Shown piece by piece: positions 1 to 7,023 of a stretch of DNA of 64,000 nucleotides. Each line of letters starts with the position of its first letter. Within the stretch, counting starts at the first letter, position 1. Origin of the DNA: Ensifer adhaerens (GTDB lineage: Bacteria > Pseudomonadota > Alphaproteobacteria > Rhizobiales > Rhizobiaceae). The stretch covers positions 2,924,001 through 2,988,000 of the forward strand of contig NZ_CP015880.1 of the NCBI RefSeq assembly GCF_000697965.2, read 5' to 3'. The notes below the pieces were generated by a model, which saw only the letters and a list, made by a program, of their open reading frames with translations, searched no databases and was not told the origin of the DNA. A program made the translations under genes and the position numbers.

Positions 1-47
1 AAGACGCCACGTCTGCCGCGCGGCAACGCTTCGATTACTGAGGCGAT

Positions 48-1226
48 TTAGAACCGCATGCCTGGCACGGCGAGCGGATTGTCGGACAAAGCTTGGGCGT
101 CTGGCCGGTCGATGCGCGGCTTGCCGGTGAACGCGTCGAAGAGGTCGCGGACGAAGGCCTCTTCCAACCCCTTGGTGATCAGCACCATGCGCGTGCGACG
201 GTCGTTCGGGTCCGGCCAGGCGGCGAGCCGCTCCGGCGTGTGGAAGACGTTCTGCACGCCATGCAGCACCAGCGGCCGGTCCGGCCTGTCGGCAACCGCG
301 ACGATCGCCTTCATCCGGAGCAGCTTCTCGCCATGCGCCGAGCGCAGGAGATCGATGAACATGTCGAGCGCCATAGGCTCGATCGGCCGGTCGTGCACGA
401 TGCTGAAGGAGCGGATGTCGCCGCCATGTCGCGTCACATCGTGATGGTGATGATGATCGTGCCCATGATCATGGTGGTGATCGTGGTGGTGATCGTGGTC
501 GTGATGATCGTGACCGTGGTCATGGTCATGATCATGGTGGTCGTGGTGCGCCTCGTCCTGCAGCCAGCGGCCGACATCAGCGATCTTCGACGAGGGGTCG
601 TAGAGGCCACAATCGAACAGCTCTGCGTGCCCGGCTTCGGCGCTGTCGCCATCGATCAGCGGCGCGCGCGGATTGAGCGCGCGGATCCGCGCCGTCAGCG
701 CATCACGCTCCGACGTTTCGGCAAGGCCTGTCTTGCTGATGACGATGCGATCGGCAACGGCAATCTGCTTCAGCGCTTCCTCGTGATTGGCGATCGTCTG
801 CAGGCCGTTGACGGCGTCGACGACGGTGACCACGCCATCCAGCCGGAAGTTCTGCGCAATGACCGGATTGCCGATCACCGATTGCAGCACTGGCGCCGGG
901 TCGGCAAGGCCGGTGGTTTCGATAACGACGCGCTTCAGCGGCTTGATCTTGCCGGTCTGCATGCGGTCCATGAGATCGGCAAGCGTATCGACCAGTTCGC
1001 CACGCACGGTACAGCAGAGGCAGCCGTCGGAAAGCTCGATGACCCCGTCGCTGGAGGCTTCCACCAGCAAATGATCGATCGACACGTCGCCGAACTCGTT
1101 GATGATAACGGCCGTATCCGAGAGATCGGGATCCTTCAGCAGCCGGTTGAGCAGCGTCGTCTTGCCCGCACCAAGGAAGCCGGTAAGGATCGAGACCGGC
1201 ACCGCCGACAAGGGACTAACCATCAT
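48..1226 (-). CDS. COG0523-family GTPase (CobW/ZnuA-chaperone type) with His-rich insert
   Basis: G3E-family P-loop GTPase, 392 aa. The Walker A motif GFLGAGKT is at residues 16-23, and the metal-binding GCLCC motif typical of COG0523 metal chaperones has Cys at 69, 71 and 72. An SKTG nucleotide-specificity motif follows near residue 160. Between the GTPase part and the C-terminal CobW_C domain is a run of about 40 residues made almost only of His and Asp (roughly 226-268), suited to binding zinc or another transition metal. The family delivers metals such as Zn or Co to client proteins. The start codon is only 9 nt after the stop of the carboxypeptidase gene, with GGAG just upstream, so the two are probably co-transcribed. 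The client metal and protein cannot be read from the sequence. Confidence 0.85.
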   Translation of the reverse strand: MMVSPLSAVPVSILTGFLGAGKTTLLNRLLKDPDLSDTAVIINEFGDVSIDHLLVEASSDGVIELSDGCLCCTVRGELVDTLADLMDRMQTGKIKPLKRVVIETTGLADPAPVLQSVIGNPVIAQNFRLDGVVTVVDAVNGLQTIANHEEALKQIAVADRIVISKTGLAETSERDALTARIRALNPRAPLIDGDSAEAGHAELFDCGLYDPSSKIADVGRWLQDEAHHDHHDHDHDHGHDHHDHDHHHDHHHDHGHDHHHHHDVTRHGGDIRSFSIVHDRPIEPMALDMFIDLLRSAHGEKLLRMKAIVAVADRPDRPLVLHGVQNVFHTPERLAAWPDPNDRRTRMVLITKGLEEAFVRDLFDAFTGKPRIDRPDAQALSDNPLAVPGMRF

Positions 1227-1235
1227 GCACTCCGA

Positions 1236-2354
1236 TCAGAAGGTCGGCCGCGGCACCGGGATCGGCACATTGGCGACATCGCCCTGGCCGGCCGGGTCGC
1301 CGGCAAGCTTCGGCGCTTTTTCGCCGCTGCCGGCGATCAGCCCGGCGAAGGCAAGCTTCAGTGGCCGGTTGATTTCGTGGATATAGGGCGAGAGCAGCTT
1401 CTGGCGGCCGGCTTCGTCGCGACCCTCGCTGCGAACCTTCGCGGCCGCCTTCGAGCAGATCTGCTTGCTGACATCGGCCACCATGTCGCGCGTCTCGCCA
1501 TAGGCCGGGATCTGCACCAGCGACGGCTTGCCGTTGCCGTTCGTCGTCAGTGCCATCTGCAGGAGCCGTGCGGACTCATCCGCACGCGCACCGAGGCTGT
1601 CCTCGCCGAGCACGACCGAGACGACGCTGCGCCCCTCGCGGGTGGCGGATGAAACCTGGTTGAAGCCGGAGGCGCAGATGAAGCCGGTCTTCATGCCGTC
1701 AGCGCCTTCGAAGCGGCCGATCAGCATGTTGTAGTTCGGATAATCCTTCTTGCCGGTGGTGAAACCTTCCAGCGAGAAATAGGAGGCGTATTGCGGAAAC
1801 TCGCGCTTGAGCGTGATCGCGAGTACCGCAAGGTCGCGGGCGGTCGTGTACTGGCCGGGACCAGGCAGACCGTTGGGATTGATGAAGTTCGAGGAGGTCA
1901 TGCCGATGCGGCGGGCCTCGGCATTCATCCGCTCGATGAAGGCGGGCTCCGAACCGGCGACCGTTTCGGCGATCGCGACCGCAACATCGTTTGCCGACTT
2001 CACCAGCATCATCTTCAGCGCGCTGTCGAGCGTCATCGCCTGGCCGGGCTTGTAGAACATCTTGCTCGGCGGCTCGGCGGCGGCGTTCTTGGTCATGATG
2101 ACCGGGCTCTCGAGCGTGAGCTGACCGGACTTGATGGCGCGGAAGGCCGTGTAGGCCGTCATCAGCTTGGTCAGCGACGCCGGATACCATTTCTGGAAGA
2201 TATCCTGGTGCTCGTAAACCTTCAGCGAATTGACGTCGACGACCAGCCTTGGATTGGCCGCAGCCGGCAGCGCCGCAAGAAGTGTGGCGCATGTCGCCGC
2301 CGTCACTCCGAGCGCCTTCATCTTGCCACGCGTGAAAAATCCTGCTGTCACCAC
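1236..2354 (-). CDS. D-alanyl-D-alanine carboxypeptidase (serine-type, PBP5/6-like)
   Basis: Low-molecular-weight penicillin-binding protein, peptidase family S11. It trims the terminal D-Ala from peptidoglycan stem pentapeptides in the periplasm. All three active-site motifs are visible: SxxK in PASLTKLM (near residue 60), SxN as SAND (near 120) and KTG in DGMKTGF (near 220). A signal peptide precedes mature ANPRLVV. The start given is a GTG; an in-frame ATG at 2321 (MKALG) would give a cleaner signal peptide and is a real alternative. Only 9 nt separate it from the downstream COG0523 GTPase. The length of 360-372 aa is normal for the family. Confidence 0.88.
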   Translation of the reverse strand: MVTAGFFTRGKMKALGVTAATCATLLAALPAAANPRLVVDVNSLKVYEHQDIFQKWYPASLTKLMTAYTAFRAIKSGQLTLESPVIMTKNAAAEPPSKMFYKPGQAMTLDSALKMMLVKSANDVAVAIAETVAGSEPAFIERMNAEARRIGMTSSNFINPNGLPGPGQYTTARDLAVLAITLKREFPQYASYFSLEGFTTGKKDYPNYNMLIGRFEGADGMKTGFICASGFNQVSSATREGRSVVSVVLGEDSLGARADESARLLQMALTTNGNGKPSLVQIPAYGETRDMVADVSKQICSKAAAKVRSEGRDEAGRQKLLSPYIHEINRPLKLAFAGLIAGSGEKAPKLAGDPAGQGDVANVPIPVPRPTF

Positions 2355-2507
2355 GATAGGACCTCGAAAATCCGCTGTTGCCTCGTCTCGTCCGGCTATT
2401 TAGCCTATATGGCGAGGAGATGGCAAAGCCCATTCACGGGCAGTCGTGCCAATCCACACCGATACGCAGATACAATTAGTGATCGAACAGACCGACAGGA
2501 CGAAACG

Positions 2508-3671
2508 ATGCCGATACTTAACCGTGCCGCCGAGCTCCAGAATGAAGTCACCGAATGGCGGCGCCACCTGCACAGGAATCCGGAGCTCCTGTTCGCGGTC
2601 GAAAATACGGCAGCCTTCGTCGAAAAGAAACTGAAGGAGTTCGGCGTTGACGAAATCGTGACGGGGCTTGGCCGCACCGGCGTCGTCGGCCTCATCCGCG
2701 GCAATCTCGGCGCGGGCCGCACCATCGGTCTGCGCGCCGACATGGACGCGCTGCCGATCACCGAGACGAGCGGCAAGGACTGGGCCTCTGAGACATCCGG
2801 CAAGATGCATGCCTGCGGCCACGACGGCCACACGGCCATGCTTCTCGGCGCGGCGAAGTATCTCGCCGAAACCCGCAACTTCGCCGGCCAAGTCGCGGTC
2901 ATCTTCCAGCCTGCAGAAGAAGGCGGCGGCGGCGGCAACGAGATGGTCAAGGACGGCATGATGGAGCGCTTTGCCATTGCCGAAGTCTACGGCATGCACA
3001 ACATGCCGGGCATGCCCGTCGGCCAGTTCGGCAGCCGCGTCGGCCCGATCATGGCCTCGACCGACGAGTTCACCATCACCATCAAGGGCCGCGGCGGCCA
3101 TGCGGCCCAGCCGCACAAGACGATCGACCCGATCATCGTCGGAACGCAGATCGTGACCGCCTTGCAGACGATTGCGTCGCGCACAGTCGATCCGCTCGCC
3201 TCCGTCGTCGTCTCCGTCACCAAGTTCAATGCCGGTTTCGCCCACAACGTCATTCCGCAGGAAGCCGTGCTTGGCGGCACCGTGCGCACCCTCATGCCTG
3301 AGGTGCGCGAGATCGGCGAAAGCCGCATCCGCACGATTGCCGAGGGTGTTGCCCAGATCTACGGCGCGACCGTCCAGGTCTCCTACAACCGCAACTATCC
3401 GGTAACTGTGAACCATGCCGACGAGACCGGTTATGCCTTGCAGGCGGCAGCCGAGATTGCCGGTGCCGGCAATGTCCAGCCGTCGCTCGATCCGATGATG
3501 GGCGGTGAGGATTTCTCCTACATGCTGCTTGCCCGCCCCGGCGCCTTTATCTTCATGGGCAACGGTGACACCGCCGGGCTGCATCACCCGGCCTATGACT
3601 TCAACGACGAGGCGATCCCGCACGGCATTTCCTACTGGGTGAAGCTCGCGGAAACGCGGCTTGCCGCCTGA
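2508..3671 (+). CDS. M20 family amidohydrolase (hippurate hydrolase-like)
   Basis: Peptidase M20D / amidohydrolase of 387 aa. Such enzymes hydrolyse N-acyl or N-carbamoyl amino acids such as hippurate, using two metal ions in the cytoplasm. The metal-site motifs are present: HACGHDGH near residue 100, a QPAEEGGGG acidic motif near 135, and a late GGEDFSYM followed by HHP near the C terminus. The ATG at 2508 is preceded by AGGA at a good distance; the reading frame is open far upstream, but that part overlaps the carboxypeptidase on the other strand and is not coding. An Lrp-type regulator follows after 19 nt, which suggests amino-acid-responsive control. The natural substrate is not determinable. 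Confidence 0.88.
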   Translation: MPILNRAAELQNEVTEWRRHLHRNPELLFAVENTAAFVEKKLKEFGVDEIVTGLGRTGVVGLIRGNLGAGRTIGLRADMDALPITETSGKDWASETSGKMHACGHDGHTAMLLGAAKYLAETRNFAGQVAVIFQPAEEGGGGGNEMVKDGMMERFAIAEVYGMHNMPGMPVGQFGSRVGPIMASTDEFTITIKGRGGHAAQPHKTIDPIIVGTQIVTALQTIASRTVDPLASVVVSVTKFNAGFAHNVIPQEAVLGGTVRTLMPEVREIGESRIRTIAEGVAQIYGATVQVSYNRNYPVTVNHADETGYALQAAAEIAGAGNVQPSLDPMMGGEDFSYMLLARPGAFIFMGNGDTAGLHHPAYDFNDEAIPHGISYWVKLAETRLAA

Positions 3672-3690
3672 GGCACGGTTGGGAGGCACG

Positions 3691-4155
3691 ATGCATCAGA
3701 TCGACAAGATTGACCGACGAATTCTCAACATTCTCCAGGCGGACGGCCGCATCACCAATCTGGAGCTTGCCGATCGCATCGGCCTGTCGCCGACCGCGAC
3801 CAGCGAACGTCTGCGCCGGCTGTTGAAGGAAGGATACGTCTCGGGCTTCGGCGCGCGATTGGACCCGCAGAAGCTCGGCTTCGGGCTGCTGGTCTTCATC
3901 GAGGTCATGCTCGACAAGACGACGCCCGACGTCTTCGACCAGTTCGCCGCCGCCGTCAAACAGGCGCCGGCCGTGCTCGAATGTCACATGGTGGCAGGCG
4001 GCTTCGACTATCTGGTCAAGACGCGGTTCGAGGACATGGCGGCCTACCGCAACTTCCTCGGCCAGGTTCTCTGGACGCTCCCGGGCGTCAAGGAGACCCG
4101 CACCTATGCTGTCATGGAAGAGATCAAGAACGACGGGCCGCTGCCGCTGGTGTGA
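3691..4155 (+). CDS. Lrp/AsnC-family transcriptional regulator
   Basis: Protein of 154 aa with the two expected domains: an N-terminal AsnC-type helix-turn-helix (IDRRILNILQADGR, with recognition helix around residues 30-50) and a C-terminal RAM/AsnC ligand-binding domain. These proteins bind small amino-acid effectors and regulate nearby catabolic genes. The start is fixed by GGGAGG immediately upstream of the ATG. It lies 19 nt after the amidohydrolase and is probably in the same operon. The N-terminal part resembles PutR-type regulators of proline catabolism, but putA is not in the window, so I give no symbol. Confidence 0.88.
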   Translation: MHQIDKIDRRILNILQADGRITNLELADRIGLSPTATSERLRRLLKEGYVSGFGARLDPQKLGFGLLVFIEVMLDKTTPDVFDQFAAAVKQAPAVLECHMVAGGFDYLVKTRFEDMAAYRNFLGQVLWTLPGVKETRTYAVMEEIKNDGPLPLV

Positions 4156-4180
4156 GCCTCTGTCGCAGAAAAATAAAAGA

Positions 4181-4212
4181 ACGGCCCGGGATCTACACAG
4201 ATCCCGGGCCGT
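4181..4212. terminator. Bidirectional terminator between convergent genes
   Basis: Perfect 14-bp inverted repeat (4181-4194 and 4199-4212) with a 4-nt loop, lying between the convergent Lrp regulator and alcohol dehydrogenase genes. An A-rich run to its left supplies the U tract for the minus-strand gene, and a short T-rich run lies to its right. Confidence 0.85.
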
Positions 4213-4223
4213 CTGCTTTCAGC

Positions 4224-5276
4224 TTAGGCGGCGTCCTGCAGCGATGCCATGTCGATGACAAATCGATAACGCACGTCGCTCTTGACGACGCGTTCATAGG
4301 CTTCGTTGATCTCTTGGATGCGGATCGTTTCGATTTCCGAGACGATGTTGTGCTCGCCGCAGAAGTCGAGCATTTCCTGGGTCTCCTTGATCGAGCCGAT
4401 CATCGAGCCGGAAATGCTGCGGCGCGCCGGCACCAGCGAGAAGGCATGCACCGGCACGGCGTTCTCCGGAATGCCGACCAGCACCAGATCGCCATCGACC
4501 TTGAGCAGGTTGAGGTGGGCGTTCCAGTCGATCTCGGCGGCAACCGTGCAGATGATCAGGTCAAACGTGCCCGCCAGCGCCGTGAAGGTCTCGGGGTCGT
4601 TGGTGGCATAGTAGTGATCGGCGCCGAGCTTCAGCCCGTCTTCCTTTTTGGAAAGCGTCTGGCTGAGAACGGTCACGTCTGCGCCCATGGCATGCGCCAG
4701 CTTGACGCCCATATGTCCGAGACCGCCCATGCCGACGATCGCGACCTTCTTGCCGGGACCGGCCTTCCAGTGGCGCAGCGGCGAATAGAGCGTGATGCCG
4801 GCGCAAAGCAGCGGTGCCGCAGCGTCGAGCGGCAGGTTCTCGGGGATCGACAGAACGTAGCCTTCCTTGACGACGATGCTGTCGCAGTAGCCGCCCTGGG
4901 TCGGTGTCTTGCCGTCGGCTTCGACGCCGTTATAGGTCACGACCAGGCCGGGCATGTAGTGTTCCAGATCCAGATCGCGGGTAGCGCAGGTGGTGCAGGA
5001 ATCGACGAAGCAGCCGACGCCGGCGCGGTCGCCGACCTTGAACTTGGTCACCTTGGAGCCGACCGCCGTGACGATGCCGACGATCTCGTGGCCCGGAACC
5101 ATCGGGAAGGCCGAGTTGCCCCATTCGTTGCGGGCCTGGTGGATGTCCGAGTGGCAGACGCCGCAATATTTGATCTCGATCACCACGTCGTCGTCGCGCG
5201 GTTCGCGGCGTTCGAAGGTGAAGGGCGTCAGCGGCTTCGACGCATCGGTCGCCGCATATCCTCTTGCAATGGCCAT
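4224..5276 (-). CDS. NAD(P)-dependent zinc alcohol dehydrogenase (YahK/CAD type)
   Basis: Medium-chain dehydrogenase/reductase, 350 aa, that interconverts alcohols and aldehydes. The catalytic zinc site is visible as CGVCHSD (near 39-45) and PGHE (near 63). The Rossmann motif is GMGGLGHMG (near 180), and the family pattern GGYCDSIVV is also present. The structural zinc lobe is unusual: where classical members have four Cys, the sequence reads [16 protein letters not shown], with the third and fourth Cys replaced by Arg and Met. I recall the same pattern in related bacterial proteins, so it is probably a subgroup trait and not damage. The gene is divergent from an AraC-type regulator that is the natural candidate for its control. 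Confidence 0.9.
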   Translation of the reverse strand: MAIARGYAATDASKPLTPFTFERREPRDDDVVIEIKYCGVCHSDIHQARNEWGNSAFPMVPGHEIVGIVTAVGSKVTKFKVGDRAGVGCFVDSCTTCATRDLDLEHYMPGLVVTYNGVEADGKTPTQGGYCDSIVVKEGYVLSIPENLPLDAAAPLLCAGITLYSPLRHWKAGPGKKVAIVGMGGLGHMGVKLAHAMGADVTVLSQTLSKKEDGLKLGADHYYATNDPETFTALAGTFDLIICTVAAEIDWNAHLNLLKVDGDLVLVGIPENAVPVHAFSLVPARRSISGSMIGSIKETQEMLDFCGEHNIVSEIETIRIQEINEAYERVVKSDVRYRFVIDMASLQDAA

Positions 5277-5371
5277 CAGTCTGTCCTCATTTTGGGAAAG
5301 GGTGCAGGTCCGGAGGGAGCCCGGCCTGACGCATCAGAACTATGAGGGTGCGCACGCTGCAAGCGTTAGAG

Positions 5372-5403
5372 CGATCCTGCAAAGTTTTTGCACGATCCTA
5401 CAA
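5372..5403. promoter_or_regulatory. Candidate AraC-type operator (two direct repeats)
   Basis: The 11-base word CGATCCTRCAA occurs at 5372-5382 and again at 5393-5403, 21 bp start to start, i.e. two helical turns on the same face. Direct repeats with this spacing are how AraC/XylS monomers usually bind. The site lies between the divergent dehydrogenase (starts 5276) and AraC-family regulator (starts 5494). Assignment to that regulator is inference. Confidence 0.5.
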
Positions 5404-5493
5404 GATTGACAGCGACATCCTGGAGATGGCACGTCGAGACCCTATCTGAGCGTTGCCTCGCACAACGCTAAGCCGCTGGAAAGACCTGAGATT

Positions 5494-6432
5494 ATGACAG
5501 CCACGCGACAGACCGCCCGTCCCGAGATGATCGACGTCATTGCCCGGTTTGCCAAAACCGACGGTGATCACATGACGCAGATTGCCGGCCTGAGCCTGCA
5601 CCGCCACGGCGGCGACGCCCCGGTCAACTGCTCCGCCTACAGGCCGAGTTTGGCGATCATCGTGCAAGGAGCAAAGCGCGTGGTGCTCGGCGAAGAGACG
5701 CTGATCTACGGCGCCTCGGATTATCTGCTGACGTCGATCGACCTGCCGGTTCTGTCCCAAGTCTGCCAGGCCTCTGCAGACGAGCCCTATCTCAGCATGG
5801 CCTTCACGCTCGATCCCGGTAAGATCCAGGCGCTGCTTGCGTCCCTGTCGCAGCTGCCGACACCCGCCGCCTCCGTGCGCGGCATGAGCGTCAGCAAGAT
5901 CACTGTCGAACTCGAAGATGCCGCACTTCGCTTGCTGCGTCTGCTCGAGCGGCCGGACGATATCCCTGCGCTGCTGCCACTGATCGAGCAGGAAATCCTC
6001 TACCGGCTTTTGACCGGGCCGCACGGCCATCGCCTCAGACAGATGGCGACGACCGACAGCCAGCCGCATCAGGTCGGCCGCGCAGTCGCCTGGCTGAAGG
6101 AACACTATTCGCGGCCCTTGCGGATCGACGATCTCGCCAACCGTGTTTCCATGAGCGTCTCGTCGCTACACCATCACTTCAAGGCGATCACCGCGATGAG
6201 CCCCCTGCAATACCAGAAACAGCTTCGGTTGCAGGAGGCCCGGCGGCTGATGCTGGAGGAGAGTCTCGACGCCGGCGATGCCGGCCATCAGGTGGGTTAT
6301 GAAAGCCAGTCGCAGTTCAGTCGCGAATATGCCCGCCATTTCGGCGAGCCACCGATGCGCGACATCGGCCGCGTGCGCCGCTCGCTGCTCGAACGGCTTG
6401 CTCCGCAAGCGGAGATGCTGAGCGAGGGCTGA
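5494..6432 (+). CDS. AraC-family transcriptional regulator (AraC_N type)
   Basis: Protein of 312 aa. The N-terminal half (about 20-180) matches the AraC_N cupin-like domain (CSAYRPSLAIIVQGAKRVVLG). The C-terminal about 100 residues carry the double helix-turn-helix of the AraC/XylS family (DDLANRVSMSVSSLHHHFK, then GYESQSQFSREYARHFG). Members with this N-terminal domain often sit next to an alcohol dehydrogenase or aldo-keto reductase gene and regulate it, as the divergent arrangement here suggests. Two direct repeats in the shared intergenic region are the likely binding site. Confidence 0.88.
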   Translation: MTATRQTARPEMIDVIARFAKTDGDHMTQIAGLSLHRHGGDAPVNCSAYRPSLAIIVQGAKRVVLGEETLIYGASDYLLTSIDLPVLSQVCQASADEPYLSMAFTLDPGKIQALLASLSQLPTPAASVRGMSVSKITVELEDAALRLLRLLERPDDIPALLPLIEQEILYRLLTGPHGHRLRQMATTDSQPHQVGRAVAWLKEHYSRPLRIDDLANRVSMSVSSLHHHFKAITAMSPLQYQKQLRLQEARRLMLEESLDAGDAGHQVGYESQSQFSREYARHFGEPPMRDIGRVRRSLLERLAPQAEMLSEG

Positions 6433-6462
6433 CGAGGCGCCCTCGGTTCCGCTGGCGGCGTA

Positions 6463-6897
6463 TCAGCTTCGCTCGATATCCCGCCTAAGCACGATCGAGG
6501 TGGTCAGATCCTCGACATTGTCCATCGTCGCCACCTCGTTGCGCAGCTCGTTGAGCGCATTGATCGAGCCGACCTCGACCTCGACGACGAGATCCAGCTG
6601 GCCGCTGACGGAGGACACCTTGCGGACCGCAGAGAAACCGGCAAGCCGGTCGAGCACGCCGATCGATGGCGTGCGCTTCAGCGTCACCAGCAGAAAGGCC
6701 TGAATCGTGCCCTCGTCCAGCTGGCCGATATCGGCGCGATAGCCGCGAATGACGCCGGCCTTTTCCAGTCGCGTGACCCTCTCGGTCGTCGCGCTTCTGG
6801 AGAGCCCGATCCGGCCCGCCAGCGACTTCATCGGGATCCGCGCCTCCTGCGACAGAATGCTGAGGATGGTGCGGTCGATCGCGTCGATGTCCTGCAT
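6463..6897 (-). CDS. Lrp/AsnC-family transcriptional regulator
   Basis: Protein of 144 aa with an N-terminal AsnC helix-turn-helix (IDRTILSILSQEAR; recognition helix near LSRSATTERV) and a C-terminal RAM domain. The start is at the ATG preceded by GGAGGAGGG. The reading frame continues upstream, but that part overlaps the promoter and coding region of the opposite gene. It is divergent from the large kinase/PLP fusion at 7024, and two palindromic elements lie in the 126 bp between them, so it probably controls that gene in response to an amino acid or amine. Confidence 0.88.
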   Translation of the reverse strand: MQDIDAIDRTILSILSQEARIPMKSLAGRIGLSRSATTERVTRLEKAGVIRGYRADIGQLDEGTIQAFLLVTLKRTPSIGVLDRLAGFSAVRKVSSVSGQLDLVVEVEVGSINALNELRNEVATMDNVEDLTTSIVLRRDIERS

Positions 6898-6946
6898 GTC
6901 CCCTCCTCCGTGCCTGCCGACAAGATGACGGTTATTATAAACATAG

Positions 6947-6981
6947 TGCCGGTGCAACCGGCATATTGCCGGATGCATCGG
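6947..6981. promoter_or_regulatory. Candidate Lrp-type operator (tandem palindromes)
   Basis: A palindrome with perfect 7-bp arms TGCCGGT/ACCGGCA around GCA (6947-6963) is followed 20 bp later by a degraded copy TGCCGGATGCATCGG (6967-6981). The pair lies between the divergent Lrp regulator and the fusion-protein gene, next to an AT-rich TTATTATAAA stretch that could be a -10 region. Two sites two turns apart suit an Lrp-family oligomer. Binding is inferred. Confidence 0.45.
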
Positions 6982-7023
6982 AGCACAGCCCATGCAAATC
7001 TCGTCATCGAGATGAGGATCCCC

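Noticed and set aside
93..1652. Long plus-strand open frame opposite the GTPase and carboxypeptidase genes
   Set aside because: It mirrors the high-GC codon pattern of the two real minus-strand genes; the His-rich region gives an implausible Val/Met run, and there is no conserved domain.
4224..5276. Alcohol dehydrogenase judged defective because two structural zinc Cys are missing
   Set aside because: The catalytic zinc and cofactor sites are intact, and the same Cys-poor lobe occurs in related proteins as I recall, so it is likely a functional subgroup.
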